Assembly: GCF_900143545.1 (NCBI RefSeq)
Contig: NZ_FREV01000001.1
Span: forward strand, 372,001-436,000
Source: Loktanella sp. Alg231-35
Lineage (GTDB): Bacteria; Pseudomonadota; Alphaproteobacteria; Rhodobacterales; Rhodobacteraceae
Length of the DNA stretch: 64,000 nucleotides
Direction of reading: 5' to 3'
Below, in pieces: positions 8,831-17,704 of the stretch. Position numbers and translations under genes: made by a program. Below the pieces are notes generated by a model, which saw nothing but the letters and a program-made list of their open reading frames with translations, ran no database searches and was not told where the DNA came from. Every line of letters starts with the position of its first letter. The first letter of the stretch is position 1.

Positions 8831-9013
8831 TTGCCGAGAGTGAATTCGTCCGCGATTGGCCAAATTGAGTGGAGCAACGGCACACTGTCAATCTGGTTTC
8901 ATGACAGCGGAAAGTATGATTACTACGGAGTTCCCCAAAGTGTTTATGATGCATTTCTTAATTCGAGCTCCAAGGGTCAATTTTTTAATGATCATATTCG
9001 CGACCGCTACTAA
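8831..9013 (+). CDS. KTSC domain protein
   Basis: The 60-residue product is a single small KTSC-type domain. It has the typical VNSSAIGQIEW start, a beta-strand segment, YYGVPQSVYDAFLNSSSKG, then FFNDHIRDRY. Its role is unknown; the family is often found alone or next to nucleic-acid proteins. I use the TTG at 8831 because GGAGGG lies 7-10 bases upstream and the domain begins at once. Its stop overlaps a small convergent minus-strand ORF by four bases. Confidence 0.8.
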   Translation: MPRVNSSAIGQIEWSNGTLSIWFHDSGKYDYYGVPQSVYDAFLNSSSKGQFFNDHIRDRY

Positions 9014-9174
9014 TCCCGGTTCACGATGACCCATGCCGGTCCGCGCACGACCTGAAAAAGCTTATCTTCGGGCCCCAGAAAACAAGATTGAACGCCTTCG
9101 CGTTTCAACAACTCTCGATGCAGTTCGCACGTGGTGATGTTTGTAAGGTCGATTTTGATGACACTGTCCTGCAC
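9010..9174 (-). CDS. Small hypothetical protein (54 aa), convergent to KTSC gene
   Basis: This short minus-strand frame starts at a GTG (9174-9172) and stops at TAG (9012-9010), with an in-frame stop three codons before the start. The product reads VIKIDLTNITTCELHREL, then a C-terminal FLGPEDKLFQVV and PAWVIVNRD. The composition and alternating hydrophobic pattern look like a real protein rather than a chance frame. The first half faintly recalls the N-terminus of barstar-like inhibitors, but the rest does not, so I assign no function. The ribosome-binding site is weak (AGGG). It could also be a remnant of a longer gene. Confidence 0.4.
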   Translation of the reverse strand: MQDSVIKIDLTNITTCELHRELLKREGVQSCFLGPEDKLFQVVRGPAWVIVNRD

Positions 9175-9349
9175 AGGGCTACCCTATTTTGTCTGTTTGC
9201 AGATGATTTCCTGAATTCCCGATAAATGAGTTAACGCACAGCGCGCAGGCCTTTTGAGCACTTTTTCCTCGTGTCCAAATGATATCCCACATATCATTCT
9301 GCAAAATACGATTGGTTCGTATCAATTCATCGCGAAGGGACTCCACATC

Positions 9350-9901
9350 ATGTCACTCCTCAAACGCGGCCTCAAAGGCGCCCCCGTCAAACGTCTGCAA
9401 AAGAAACTCGGCGTCACCGATGACGGTGACTTTGGTCCCGGCACCGAAAAGGCCCTCAAAGAATGGCAGGCCGCCAATGGGCTGGCCGCTGATGGCATTG
9501 CCGGTCCTGACACCTTTGCCGCCATTGGCCTGCCAGAGCTGATCTTGCTGCGCAAAGGATCGCGCGGTGAGCAGGTCAAGAAAATGCAGCTGGGCCTTGG
9601 GATTGATGCCGACGGTATCTTTGGGTCGGGCACAGAGACGAAAGTAAAGCAGTTTCAGGCCTCATTCGGTCTGGCCGAGGACGGCATGGCCGGACCGGAA
9701 ACGCTGGCCAAGCTGAATACCTTTGCCGCGATCATCACGGACACTGTGATCCAACAGGCAGCTGTGCAGCCGGATGAAGAGCATTTTGAGGCCGAACCCC
9801 TTCCCCAAATCAAAGGCGTGGATGTGGTGCAGACCGCCGAAGCCGCCGCAGAAGAGCCACCAAAGTCGGCTTGGGGTCGTGTGAAAGGCTGGTTCGGGTA
9901 G
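9350..9901 (+). CDS. Peptidoglycan-binding protein with two PG_binding_1 repeats
   Basis: The 183-residue product has two tandem peptidoglycan-binding repeats at about residues 6-60 and 67-125. Each shows the pattern LKRGLKGAPVKRLQKKLG, DDGDFGPGT, then an ADGIAGPDT-like turn. An acidic linker and a Trp-rich end (KSAWGRVKGWFG) follow. No signal peptide is visible. I start at the ATG at 9350 because the 32 codons upstream lack protein character and GAAGGGA precedes this ATG. The stop codon lies inside a GTAG-headed palindrome. A role in wall binding is inferred from the domain only. Confidence 0.8.
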   Translation: MSLLKRGLKGAPVKRLQKKLGVTDDGDFGPGTEKALKEWQAANGLAADGIAGPDTFAAIGLPELILLRKGSRGEQVKKMQLGLGIDADGIFGSGTETKVKQFQASFGLAEDGMAGPETLAKLNTFAAIITDTVIQQAAVQPDEEHFEAEPLPQIKGVDVVQTAEAAAEEPPKSAWGRVKGWFG

Positions 9902-9950
9902 GGTGGGTGAAACCCACGCGTTTTTGGATGGTGGGTTTTGCCCACCCTAC
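9898..9950. repeat. Pair of inverted REP-like elements
   Basis: GTAGGGTGGG (9898-9907) faces CCCACCCTAC (9941-9950), and each arm also folds on itself (GTGGGT/ACCCAC and GTGGGTTTTGCCCAC). A GTAG tetranucleotide at the foot of a stem-loop, in head-to-head pairs, is the form known for REP/BIME elements. It overlaps the stop of the peptidoglycan-binding gene. Confidence 0.7.
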
Positions 9951-9961
9951 ATTCGCGAGGA

Positions 9962-10582
9962 TCAACCCCAGCTGTAGTTGAAACTCACCGAGACCCGGTC
10001 ATCCTCGGCCATGTTCATCGGCACCTCATGCCGCAGCCAGCTTTCCCAAAGCAGCACATCGCCAACCTTGGGTTTGGCGTAGATGAACGTCCGCAGCTCA
10101 TCGCGCGCGTCTTTTGTCCGCGTGGGCGCTGCCATCATCATCGGCAGACGTGGGTCCTCGAATTTGATGGCACTCGCCCCGTCAGGCATTGCCACATAGG
10201 TTGTGCCGCTGATCACGGAATGCGGGTGAATGTGGCCGGTGTGAATGCCCCCTTCGGGCAGGATGTTGATCCAGATGTCTTCCAGTTGCAGGGCCTTGTC
10301 GCCCAGATCAAACTGCACGTCCTTGGCAAAGGCCGCCACATGGGCGTCCAGCACCTTCACCAGATCGGCAAAGATCGGAAAGCGCCAGGGCAGATCGCTG
10401 AGCGAGGCGTAGGACGTGTAGCCAGGATAGCCATTCTCTTCGCACCAGTTTTGGCCAGCCTCATCGTCCTGCGCAATGGCATAGCAGGAGTTGTCTAACT
10501 CCTCAGCATCAATGGGTGCGCCATGGGCAGAGAGCTTGGCGTGGTAAAGGCGGGTCGCGAAGAGGGATGTGATATTGGGCAT
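9962..10582 (-). CDS. Putative 2-oxoglutarate/Fe(II) oxygenase, TIGR02466 family
   Basis: The 206-residue product matches the TIGR02466 family of putative 2OG-Fe(II) oxygenases. Residues 113-121 (IHTGHIHPH) and the later HEVPMN (His185) with DDRVSVSFNY (Arg196) supply the likely iron and 2-oxoglutarate ligands of a double-stranded beta-helix. Other features are WINILPEGG and GDVLLWESWLRH. The substrate is unknown. It lies convergent to the peptidoglycan-binding gene and divergent from the LysM gene. Confidence 0.8.
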   Translation of the reverse strand: MPNITSLFATRLYHAKLSAHGAPIDAEELDNSCYAIAQDDEAGQNWCEENGYPGYTSYASLSDLPWRFPIFADLVKVLDAHVAAFAKDVQFDLGDKALQLEDIWINILPEGGIHTGHIHPHSVISGTTYVAMPDGASAIKFEDPRLPMMMAAPTRTKDARDELRTFIYAKPKVGDVLLWESWLRHEVPMNMAEDDRVSVSFNYSWG

Positions 10583-10742
10583 GATGCCTTCATAGCGCGG
10601 CCCATCGTCGGGCGCGAGAGCGGTTTATCGCCTCGATCTTGGATTGGTGCCAACTAAGGGTCAACGATCCTGAATTGTCCTTATTGTTGCCATATAGCAA
10701 TCCTAGCGTCCGCCTCAGTTAATCAAATACAAGGAGATACCC

Positions 10743-11819
10743 ATGCGTATCCTCAACTCCCTCCTCATCACCACTGGTCTTTGCGTTGCCGCCTCTGCGG
10801 CTTCCGCGCAGGCAGTGACTTGCGGGCAGGACTACATCGTTGCACCCGGTGACTATCTGTCCACCATCGCCGAGCGTGCCTATGGCGAAACTGGTAGCTT
10901 CAACCTGATCTACAGCGCAAACGCCGATACGATTGGCCCGAACCCCGGTCTGATCAACGTGGGTGACCGGCTGTTCATCCCATGCTTGAACGGTGATCTG
11001 GGCGAATCTGCCGCCGACGCGGGTGCGATCCGCGACACATCAACCACCGAACAATTGCCCGCACCGGCCGAAGACCGTCCGATCCGCGTGCTGACTGCGA
11101 CCGGCTGGGCGCCGTTTATGGACGAGGATCAAGCGCAGGGCGGTTTGCTGACCGAGATCATCAACCTCGCGCTTGAGAACGCAGACAATGATCCGGTCTA
11201 TCAGATCGATTTTATCAACGATGACGGTGCGCACTTGAACCCGCTGATTGTCGATCACGCCTATGATATCAGCATCGGTTGGAGTCAGCCAAACTGTGAC
11301 ATCATGGACAAGCTGGAAGATGAATCACAGTTCCGCTGCAACAACCTCGACTTCAGCGATCCGCTTTATGAAGAAGTGCTGGGTTACTTCAGCGACGCTG
11401 CTGATCCGGTCATGAATGCTCACGTTGAGATGACAGGCAAGCGTATCTGCCGGGCAGAGGCCTATACGCTGGCCCCGCTGGAAGGGGTTGATCTGACAGA
11501 GCCTACAATCACGATTGTTCGTGCGCCGACTGCTGCCGATTGCATCAACTTCGTGCTGGAAGACAAGGCGGACATAGCCCTTGTCGCCGTAGACGTGGCT
11601 GATGGGCGTGTGAGCGAGTTGGGAGCAGGTGACCGGGTGCAGATGCATGAAGCGCTGACATTCGTCGACGTGCTGCATGCCGTGATCGCCAAGACCCACC
11701 CGCAGAATGAGGAAATCATGGCAGTGGTGAACAACGGTCTGGGCAACATTAAGGACAGCGGTCTGTGGTTCCAGACAGTACGTCGCCACATGACGGCCTT
11801 CCGCGCCGCGAACCAGTAG
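10743..11819 (+). CDS. Periplasmic LysM plus solute-binding-like fusion protein
   Basis: The 358-residue product has a signal peptide (about residues 1-22, ending ASAASAQA). A LysM-like domain with YIVAPGDYLSTIAERAYG and INVGDRLFIPC occupies about residues 28-77. From about residue 90 the rest resembles a family-3 extracellular solute-binding protein (IRVLTATGWAPFMDED, then FSDPLYEEVLGYF). The start follows AAGGAGATACCC. The LysM domain may tether the binding domain to peptidoglycan. No transporter subunits are adjacent, so a sensing or non-transport role is possible. A strong terminator follows. Confidence 0.75.
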   Translation: MRILNSLLITTGLCVAASAASAQAVTCGQDYIVAPGDYLSTIAERAYGETGSFNLIYSANADTIGPNPGLINVGDRLFIPCLNGDLGESAADAGAIRDTSTTEQLPAPAEDRPIRVLTATGWAPFMDEDQAQGGLLTEIINLALENADNDPVYQIDFINDDGAHLNPLIVDHAYDISIGWSQPNCDIMDKLEDESQFRCNNLDFSDPLYEEVLGYFSDAADPVMNAHVEMTGKRICRAEAYTLAPLEGVDLTEPTITIVRAPTAADCINFVLEDKADIALVAVDVADGRVSELGAGDRVQMHEALTFVDVLHAVIAKTHPQNEEIMAVVNNGLGNIKDSGLWFQTVRRHMTAFRAANQ

Positions 11820-11838
11820 GTTGATGGCTTTCTGACTT

Positions 11839-11868
11839 ACGCCCCCGCCAGAAAAGGCGGGGGCGTTT
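11839..11868 (+). terminator. Terminator after LysM gene
   Basis: CGCCCCCGCC pairs with GGCGGGGGCG around AGAAAA, followed by TTT. It isolates the inserted block from rpmC. Confidence 0.8.
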
Positions 11869-11920
11869 GTGTTGGGACGGACTGCTGTCCAACTCCCACT
11901 ACTCTTTATTCCGCAAGGGG

Positions 11921-11949
11921 TTGCTTTGCATGTCGATGGGGTCTAAACG
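11921..11949 (+). promoter_or_regulatory. Candidate promoter for rpmC segment
   Basis: TTGCTT and TAAACG are 17 bp apart, about 80 bp before rpmC. A promoter is required here because the upstream transcript ends at 11868. The match is weak. A long imperfect pairing (CGATGGGGT with ACCCC and CCATCG) spans the same leader. Confidence 0.3.
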
Positions 11950-12027
11950 GCCCACTTCTACCCCACTCCATCGGGAATCGGGTCACGCTTTTGCGGCCTG
12001 CCGATGATGTTGACAAAGGAATATGGC

Positions 12028-12234
12028 ATGAACGCCAACGAACTGCGGGATAAAACGCCCGATCAGCTCCGTGAAGAGCTGGTGAACCTGAAAAAAGAAT
12101 CCTTCAATCTGCGCTTTCAGCAGGCCACTGGTCAGCTTGAAAACACAGCAGGCATTCGTGCGGCACGCCGCAATGCCGCGAAGGTCAAAACAATTCTGAA
12201 CGAAAAGGCCGCTGCGGCCGCCAAGGAGGCTTAA
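12028..12234 (+). CDS. rpmC: 50S ribosomal protein L29
   Basis: L29 is a small helical protein at the tunnel exit. I start at the ATG at 12028, which gives [19 protein letters not shown] and follows AAAGGA by 7 bases; an in-frame ATG at 12004 lacks such a site. The 68-residue product ends in an Ala/Lys-rich helix. It opens the third ribosomal segment and lies 3 bp before rpsQ. Normally it would follow rplP directly. Confidence 0.96.
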   Translation: MNANELRDKTPDQLREELVNLKKESFNLRFQQATGQLENTAGIRAARRNAAKVKTILNEKAAAAAKEA

Positions 12235-12237
12235 CCT

Positions 12238-12468
12238 ATGCCTAAGCGTATCCTAGCCGGGGTTGTCACAAGCAACCAAAACGCCCAGACCGTCACTGTA
12301 TCGGTAGAGCGTCGTTACAAGCACCCGCTGCTTCAGAAAACTATTCGTAAGTCGAAGAAATATCGCGCTCACGACGAACAGAACGCATTCAACGTCGGTG
12401 ACCAAGTTCGCATTCAGGAATGCGCACCGAAGTCGAAAACGAAACGCTGGGAGGTTATTGCCTCTTAA
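12238..12468 (+). CDS. rpsQ: 30S ribosomal protein S17
   Basis: S17 is a 5'-domain primary assembly protein. The 76-residue product has [24 protein letters not shown] and a C-terminal [15 protein letters not shown]. It follows rpmC with AAGGAGG before the start. An 80-bp gap with GC-rich pairing precedes rplN. Confidence 0.98.
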   Translation: MPKRILAGVVTSNQNAQTVTVSVERRYKHPLLQKTIRKSKKYRAHDEQNAFNVGDQVRIQECAPKSKTKRWEVIAS

Positions 12469-12548
12469 GGCAGTAACACCCGGTTTAATCGAAACCCTGG
12501 GCCCCCGGACAGAAATCGGGACTTGCTCATAGGTCGGAAGGAAACCAA

Positions 12549-12917
12549 ATGATCCAGATGCAGACCAATCTGGATGTTGCTGACAACAGCGGCGCTCGCC
12601 GTGTTCAGTGCATCAAGGTTCTGGGTGGTTCTCACCGTCGTTACGCCAGTGTTGGAGACATCATTGTCGTTTCGGTGAAGGAAGCCATTCCACGTGGTCG
12701 CGTAAAGAAAGGTGACGTCCGCAAGGCCGTCGTCGTACGCACCGCCAAAGAAGTACGCCGCGAAGATGGCACCGCCATCCGCTTTGACAGCAACGCTGCT
12801 GTTATCCTCAACAACAACAACGAACCCATCGGTACACGTATCTTTGGCCCAGTTGTTCGCGAACTGCGCGCAAAGAACTTCATGAAAATCATCTCACTTG
12901 CTCCGGAGGTGCTGTAA
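12549..12917 (+). CDS. rplN: 50S ribosomal protein L14
   Basis: L14 forms part of inter-subunit bridges and binds the silencing factor RsfS in other bacteria. The 122-residue product begins [19 protein letters not shown] and has the conserved [13 protein letters not shown] and [13 protein letters not shown]. The start follows GGAAGGAAACCAA. rplX follows after 2 bp. Confidence 0.98.
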   Translation: MIQMQTNLDVADNSGARRVQCIKVLGGSHRRYASVGDIIVVSVKEAIPRGRVKKGDVRKAVVVRTAKEVRREDGTAIRFDSNAAVILNNNNEPIGTRIFGPVVRELRAKNFMKIISLAPEVL

Positions 12918-12919
12918 CT

Positions 12920-13225
12920 ATGGCTGCGAAACTCCGTAAAGGTGACAGTGTCATCGTTTTGGCCGGCAAGGACAAAGGCAAGACTGGTTCAATCACCAGC
13001 ATCGACCCCAAGTCTGGCAAAGCCATCGTTGACGGGATCAACATTTCGATCCGTCACACAAAGCAATCTCAGGCGACACAGGGTGGCCGCACGCCAAAGG
13101 CGATGCCGATCCAACTGTCAAACCTGGCAATCGTAGACGCCAAAGGCAAAGCAACCCGCGTCGGCTTCCGCATGGATGGCGACAACAAGGTGCGTTTCGC
13201 CAAGACAACAGGGGATGTAATCTGA
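12920..13225 (+). CDS. rplX: 50S ribosomal protein L24
   Basis: L24 initiates large-subunit assembly and has a KOW domain. The 101-residue product has the KOW motif [17 protein letters not shown] at residues 7-23 and later [10 protein letters not shown]. The stop and the rplE start overlap (TGATG). Confidence 0.98.
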   Translation: MAAKLRKGDSVIVLAGKDKGKTGSITSIDPKSGKAIVDGINISIRHTKQSQATQGGRTPKAMPIQLSNLAIVDAKGKATRVGFRMDGDNKVRFAKTTGDVI

Positions 13226-13788
13226 TGCTTGATGCTGCAAACTATAGCCCCCGTCTGAAGGACCTTTATGCATCGACCGTTCGCGCGTCGATGAAAGAAG
13301 AGTTCAGCTACAAAAACGATATGCAGATCCCACGTTTGGACAAAATTGTTCTGAACATTGGCTGCGGTGCAGAAGCTGTCCGTGACAGCAAGAAAGCAAA
13401 AACCGCACAGGAAGATCTGACAACAATCGCCGGTCAGAAGGCAATGACAACGCGCGCCAAGAAATCCATCGCTGGTTTCCGTGTACGTGAAGACATGCCG
13501 CTGGGTGCAAAGGTGACTTTGCGTGGCGACCGTATGTTTGAATTCCTTGATCGTCTGATCACTGTTGCTATGCCACGTATCCGCGATTTCCGCGGCGTAT
13601 CTGGCAAATCCTTCGACGGCCGCGGCAACTATGCCACCGGCATCAAAGAGCACCTGATCTTCCCAGAGATCAACTTCGACAAGATCGATGAGAACTGGGG
13701 CATGGACATCGTGATCTGCACAACAGCGAACACTGACGCTGAAGCAAAGGCACTGTTGAAAGCGTTCAACATGCCGTTCAACAGCTGA
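13225..13788 (+). CDS. rplE: 50S ribosomal protein L5
   Basis: L5 contacts 5S rRNA and the P-site tRNA. The 187-residue product has [44 protein letters not shown] and the terminal [16 protein letters not shown]. It overlaps rplX by one base and precedes rpsN by 14 bp. Confidence 0.98.
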   Translation: MLDAANYSPRLKDLYASTVRASMKEEFSYKNDMQIPRLDKIVLNIGCGAEAVRDSKKAKTAQEDLTTIAGQKAMTTRAKKSIAGFRVREDMPLGAKVTLRGDRMFEFLDRLITVAMPRIRDFRGVSGKSFDGRGNYATGIKEHLIFPEINFDKIDENWGMDIVICTTANTDAEAKALLKAFNMPFNS

Positions 13789-13802
13789 GGGGAAAATAAG
13801 AT

Positions 13803-14108
13803 ATGGCTAAGAAATCCATGATCGCACGCGAAGTTAAGCGTGAAAAGCTGGTCAAGCAGTATGCCGAAAAGCGTGCCGCCTTGAAGGCAATCATCAACGA
13901 CAAAGAGGTACCGGTAGAAGAGCGGTTCAAGGCAACACTTGAACTGGCGAAACTGCCGCGCAACTCCTCTGCGACCCGTTTGCATAACCGTTGCCAGCTC
14001 ACCGGGCGTCCACACGCCTATTACCGCAAACTCAAGATCAGCCGGATCGCGCTGCGGGACCTTGGTTCCAATGGCGAAATCCCCGGTATGGTCAAGTCAA
14101 GCTGGTAA
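13803..14108 (+). CDS. rpsN: 30S ribosomal protein S14 (long, zinc-independent form)
   Basis: S14 is a head protein of the small subunit. The 101-residue product is the long form without the CxxC-x-CxxC zinc site; it has [20 protein letters not shown] and [17 protein letters not shown]. The start follows GGGGAAAATAAGAT. rpsH follows after 12 bp. Confidence 0.98.
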   Translation: MAKKSMIAREVKREKLVKQYAEKRAALKAIINDKEVPVEERFKATLELAKLPRNSSATRLHNRCQLTGRPHAYYRKLKISRIALRDLGSNGEIPGMVKSSW

Positions 14109-14120
14109 GGAGCAGATATT

Positions 14121-14513
14121 ATGAACGATCCTATCGGTGATATGCTCACACGTATCCGCAACGGCCAGATGCGCGGCAAGGCGGCGGTGGAAACACCTGC
14201 GTCCAAACTGCGCGGTTGGGTGTTGGATGTGTTGTCCGACGAAGGCTACATCCGCGGTTATGAGAAGAAGGACGGCAAAGATGGCCATCCTGCTTTCAAC
14301 ATTGAGCTGAAGTATTACGAGGGTGACCCTGTCATTCGCGAAGTGAAGCGGGTTTCCAAGCCTGGCCGTCGCGTTTACCTGGGCGCCAATGACATCCCAA
14401 CCGTCCGTCAGGGCCTGGGTGTGTCGATTGTCTCCACCTCGCAAGGTGTGATGTCGGATGCAAAAGCACGTAGCGCCAATATCGGCGGCGAAGTGCTCTG
14501 CACTGTATTCTAA
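14121..14513 (+). CDS. rpsH: 30S ribosomal protein S8
   Basis: S8 binds the central domain of 16S rRNA and, in E. coli, its own spc mRNA. The 130-residue product has [14 protein letters not shown] and the C-terminal [14 protein letters not shown] ending in GGEVLCTVF. The start follows AAGGAG. Confidence 0.98.
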   Translation: MNDPIGDMLTRIRNGQMRGKAAVETPASKLRGWVLDVLSDEGYIRGYEKKDGKDGHPAFNIELKYYEGDPVIREVKRVSKPGRRVYLGANDIPTVRQGLGVSIVSTSQGVMSDAKARSANIGGEVLCTVF

Positions 14514-14522
14514 GGAGAAATC

Positions 14523-15056
14523 ATGTCTCGTATTGGTAAAAAACCGGTTGAGCTGCCCTCTGGCGTTACTGCCTCTGTGTCAGGTCAAACCGTTGAAGTG
14601 AAAGGCCCCAAAGGGACCCGTAGCTTCAAAGCAACCGACGATGTGACCATCAGCGTTGACGGCAATGTCGTCACCGTTGAACCACGCGGCAAATCCAAGC
14701 GCGCGCGCCAGCAGTGGGGCATGAGCCGCACAATGGTCGCAAACTTGGCCACCGGCGTGTCTGAGGGTTTCAAGAAAGAGCTTGAACTGTCGGGTGTTGG
14801 TTACCGTGCCCAAATGCAGGGCAACACGTTGAAGCTGTCGCTGGGTTATTCCCATGACGTGAATTTCGAAGTGCCTGAGGGTGTCACAGTGACAGCCCCC
14901 AAGCAGACTGAGATCACTGTTGAAGGGATCGACGAGCAGCAGGTTGGACAGGTTGCGGCGAATATTCGTGCTTGGCGTAAGCCTGAGCCCTACAAGGGCA
15001 AAGGTATCAAGTACAAAGGCGAATATGTCTTCCGCAAAGAAGGCAAGAAGAAGTAA
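14523..15056 (+). CDS. rplF: 50S ribosomal protein L6
   Basis: L6 stabilises the factor-binding region near the sarcin-ricin loop. The 177-residue product begins [15 protein letters not shown] and has [18 protein letters not shown] and, at the end, [18 protein letters not shown]. The start follows AAGGAG. rplR follows after 11 bp. Confidence 0.98.
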   Translation: MSRIGKKPVELPSGVTASVSGQTVEVKGPKGTRSFKATDDVTISVDGNVVTVEPRGKSKRARQQWGMSRTMVANLATGVSEGFKKELELSGVGYRAQMQGNTLKLSLGYSHDVNFEVPEGVTVTAPKQTEITVEGIDEQQVGQVAANIRAWRKPEPYKGKGIKYKGEYVFRKEGKKK

Positions 15057-15067
15057 GGAACGCAAAA

Positions 15068-15433
15068 ATGGCAAACAGCAAAAGAACTCTGTTTCTGAAG
15101 CGCCGCATGCGCGTTCGGAACAAACTTCGCGGTGTCACAGCCAACCAAGGCCGTGCCCGTCTTTCGGTTCACCGTTCAAACAAGAACATCAGCGTCCAGC
15201 TGATCGACGACGTCAACGGCGTAACACTCGCCTCCGCGTCTTCGCTCGAAAAGGACCTTGGCGTTGTTGGCAAGAACAACATCGAAGCCGCTTCCAAGGT
15301 TGGTTCTGCGATTGCAGAGCGCGCCAAGAAGGCTGGTGTTGAGGTTGCTTACTTTGACCGTGGTGGGTTCCTCTTTCACGGCAAGATCAAGGCTTTGGCC
15401 GATGCTGCCCGTGAAGGCGGTCTGAAAATCTAA
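15068..15433 (+). CDS. rplR: 50S ribosomal protein L18
   Basis: L18 binds 5S rRNA. The 121-residue product has [30 protein letters not shown] and [19 protein letters not shown]. The start follows AAGGAACGCAAAA. REP-like palindromes begin directly after the stop and fill much of the 134-bp gap before rpsE. Confidence 0.98.
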   Translation: MANSKRTLFLKRRMRVRNKLRGVTANQGRARLSVHRSNKNISVQLIDDVNGVTLASASSLEKDLGVVGKNNIEAASKVGSAIAERAKKAGVEVAYFDRGGFLFHGKIKALADAAREGGLKI

Positions 15434-15439
15434 TGGTGG

Positions 15440-15490
15440 GGGTGGGTTTCACCCACCCTTCCGACAACCTGTAGGGTGGGCGAAGCCCAC
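15440..15490. repeat. Two REP-like palindromes between rplR and rpsE
   Basis: GGGTGGGT/ACCCACCC (15440-15458) is followed by GTAGGGTGGGCGAAGCCCAC (15471-15490), which has the GTAG foot. Both lie between two genes that are usually only a few bases apart. They may act as an RNA stabiliser or partial terminator; that is inference. Confidence 0.7.
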
Positions 15491-15567
15491 GCTCGATGAT
15501 CCGGCGCATTGCGCGACCCGTGATTGGACAATGCCCATATTGGGCAGAAATACAAAGGACGCCATCA

Positions 15568-16146
15568 ATGGCAGAACGTGAAAACCGCGGCCGCGGCCGC
15601 AACCGTGAAGAGCAGACACCAGAGTTTGCCGACCGTCTGGTCGCAATCAACCGTGTTTCAAAAACAGTTAAAGGCGGTAAGCGCTTTGGCTTTGCAGCAC
15701 TTGTTGTTGTTGGCGACCAAAAAGGCCGTGTCGGCTTTGGCAAAGGTAAGGCGAAGGAAGTTCCTGAGGCGATCCGCAAAGCGACTGAGCAAGCCAAGCG
15801 CCAGATGATCCGCGTTGCATTGCGCGATGGCCGCACGCTGCACCACGATATCGAGGGCCGTCACGGCGCTGGTAAAGTGGTCATGCGCACGGCGCCAGTT
15901 GGTACTGGTATCATCGCTGGTGGTCCAATGCGTGCCGTGTTTGAAATGTTGGGTGTGCAGGACGTTGTGTCCAAGTCCATCGGGTCCCAGAACCCTTACA
16001 ACATGATCCGCGCCACCATGAATGGCCTGTCCAAAGAGCAATCACCACGCAACGTCGCACAGCGTCGTGGCAAGAAGGTTGCTGACATCCTGCCCAAGCG
16101 TGACGAGGCCCCAGCGGCCGAAGCACCTGCTGCAGCAGACGCGTAA
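15568..16146 (+). CDS. rpsE: 30S ribosomal protein S5
   Basis: S5 maintains decoding fidelity near the mRNA entrance. I start at the ATG at 15568 ([15 protein letters not shown]) because AAAGGA lies 9 bases upstream and the longer frame reads through the palindrome. The 192-residue product has [36 protein letters not shown] and an Ala/Glu-rich end. Confidence 0.97.
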   Translation: MAERENRGRGRNREEQTPEFADRLVAINRVSKTVKGGKRFGFAALVVVGDQKGRVGFGKGKAKEVPEAIRKATEQAKRQMIRVALRDGRTLHHDIEGRHGAGKVVMRTAPVGTGIIAGGPMRAVFEMLGVQDVVSKSIGSQNPYNMIRATMNGLSKEQSPRNVAQRRGKKVADILPKRDEAPAAEAPAAADA

Positions 16147-16159
16147 GGAGACCTGACAG

Positions 16160-16348
16160 ATGGCTAAAACAATCGTCGTCAAGCAGATCGGTTCACCGAT
16201 CCGCCGCCCCGCCAAACAGCGTGCCACGCTGATCGGTTTGGGCCTGAACAAGATGAACCGCACCAAAGAACTGGAAGATACACCTTCCGTCCGCGGCATG
16301 GTCAACTCGATCAGTCACATGGTCGAGATCATCGAAGAAAAAGGGTAG
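16160..16348 (+). CDS. rpmD: 50S ribosomal protein L30
   Basis: L30 is a small large-subunit protein absent from some bacteria. The 62-residue product has the typical [27 protein letters not shown] and [15 protein letters not shown]. It follows rpsE after 13 bp and ends the third segment; a palindrome and terminator follow. Confidence 0.98.
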   Translation: MAKTIVVKQIGSPIRRPAKQRATLIGLGLNKMNRTKELEDTPSVRGMVNSISHMVEIIEEKG

Positions 16349-16353
16349 AATTT

Positions 16354-16379
16354 GTATGGTGGATCAAGATCCACCTTAC
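16354..16379. repeat. REP-like palindrome after rpmD (partner of copy 1)
   Basis: The arms GGTGGATC and GATCCACC surround AA, with a TTAC end and a GTAT foot. The element differs from the copy after tuf at only a few positions. It lies 5 bp after the rpmD stop and is followed by a terminator, the same arrangement as after tuf. Confidence 0.7.
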
Positions 16380-16384
16380 GGTTT

Positions 16385-16419
16385 GAAGCGCCTCGCTGGA
16401 AACAGCGGGGCGTTTTTTG
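16385..16419 (+). terminator. Terminator after rpmD
   Basis: AGCGCCTCGCTG pairs imperfectly with CAGCGGGGCGTT around a GAAA loop, followed by T6. It ends the rpmC-rpmD transcript. The remaining gap to 16546 holds only a small inverted repeat (GCAGAT/ATCTGC near 16451-16467). Confidence 0.8.
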
Positions 16420-16546
16420 TTTGAGGTTATGTCTTGCCCTCTGGTCCCGCGAGCAGATGTCGTATCTGCTGAAGTGAGCATCTGTTTGATGTACTGCCGC
16501 GGGATTTGATCCTCAGACGGCAATGTCCTGATGCAGACGGACTCCT

Positions 16547-17704
16547 CTACTTCGGCTTCAGAACCTTCTCGATTTCACGCTCCACGGTCTTGATCAGCTT
16601 GCGATTGTCGTAACAAGCCAGCGCTTTCGCCCTGTTTCTTTCGGCGAATTCGGGCAATCGCGACAGGTTGGCAGACACGGTGCCGATCGCGGCCTTGAAC
16701 CCGTCATAGTCACCTTCTTCAACCAGATGGCCGTTTTCACCCTCAATCACGGCCTCTGGGATGCCCGCGTGTCTTGTGGACACGATCGTCAGGCCGCACG
16801 ACATTGCCTCTTGGATGGCCGTTGGCAGGCCTTCTGTGTTGCCGTTTTTCGCCCTGACAGAGTGTTGGAGGAAGACTTCGGATGTACCAAGCATTTCACG
16901 CACAAAATCATGGGGGCGGGCACCGTGGAACGTGACTCGGTCCGTCATTCCAAAGTCCCGAACGATTGATTGGCACTGCTCTTGCATAGGCCCGTCACCG
17001 ACCACGTCCAGTGTGATACCTTGGGTATCTTTTGCGTTCATGCAGAAGGCTTTGACGGTGATATCAGGCCGCTTCTTTTCAACCAGCCTGCCAACCGCAA
17101 GAAAGCTTCCTTCCCGTTTTGCCGACGGCACAAAGAGATCTGTGTTAACGCCACTTGGAACGACATGACTGTTGGGGTGAGTTGCGCCAACTGATGCGAG
17201 TTCATCCAGCAGGAATTGTGACACAGAAAATACACCGTCAAGTCGTGCCATCATGCGGCGATATCCTGCAGCCCTGAGCGGTGCGCGTAGCTGTGACGAC
17301 GCGTCAGCTCCACGGAAATAGGTGAACACAGGAATGCCGAAATGGTTTGCAACCGGTGCGATGCGGAGCGCGACATTGCCAAATTCTGCCAGTATTGCGT
17401 CAGGTGCGGCATCGTGCAGAAACGCGCAGATGTCATCGCGTGTCTTGCCATAAGGCACGCGCGCGGTGCGATGTTTCGCAATGCTTCGTAATTTCGAACC
17501 CAAGAAAACTAACTTTTCGTATTTTGTTGTCCGCGCACTGCGCGGCACCACCCAAGAGTGATGCTCCAAGCCAAAGGGATCATCGTCCATGTCGTGTTCA
17601 TGCAAAACACAAGCATTGCCACCAAAGAGATTTTGGATGTGGAATGTAATCTGGGTTTCTTGTGGGTGAAAATAGCTACCGGTTGCAATGCAGATTTTCG
17701 TCAT
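16547..17704 (-). CDS. Glycosyltransferase family 4 (GT-B)
   Basis: The 385-residue product is a GT-B fold, family-4-type enzyme that transfers a sugar from a nucleotide donor. The acceptor half has FHIQNLFGG and DAILAEFGN; the donor half has SFLAVGRLVEKKRPD and the E-x7-E-like motif EGLPTAIQEAMSCG. I start at the ATG at 17704, which overlaps the stop of the upstream FkbM gene (ATGA); a TTG two codons upstream is less likely. The product is probably cytoplasmic or membrane-associated and may act on a surface polysaccharide. It interrupts rpmD-rplO on the opposite strand. Confidence 0.85.
   Translation of the reverse strand: MTKICIATGSYFHPQETQITFHIQNLFGGNACVLHEHDMDDDPFGLEHHSWVVPRSARTTKYEKLVFLGSKLRSIAKHRTARVPYGKTRDDICAFLHDAAPDAILAEFGNVALRIAPVANHFGIPVFTYFRGADASSQLRAPLRAAGYRRMMARLDGVFSVSQFLLDELASVGATHPNSHVVPSGVNTDLFVPSAKREGSFLAVGRLVEKKRPDITVKAFCMNAKDTQGITLDVVGDGPMQEQCQSIVRDFGMTDRVTFHGARPHDFVREMLGTSEVFLQHSVRAKNGNTEGLPTAIQEAMSCGLTIVSTRHAGIPEAVIEGENGHLVEEGDYDGFKAAIGTVSANLSRLPEFAERNRAKALACYDNRKLIKTVEREIEKVLKPK

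Noticed and set aside
16329-16523. Minus-strand frame of 64 codons after rpmD
   Set aside because: It runs through the REP-like palindrome and the terminator, and its composition is not protein-like.
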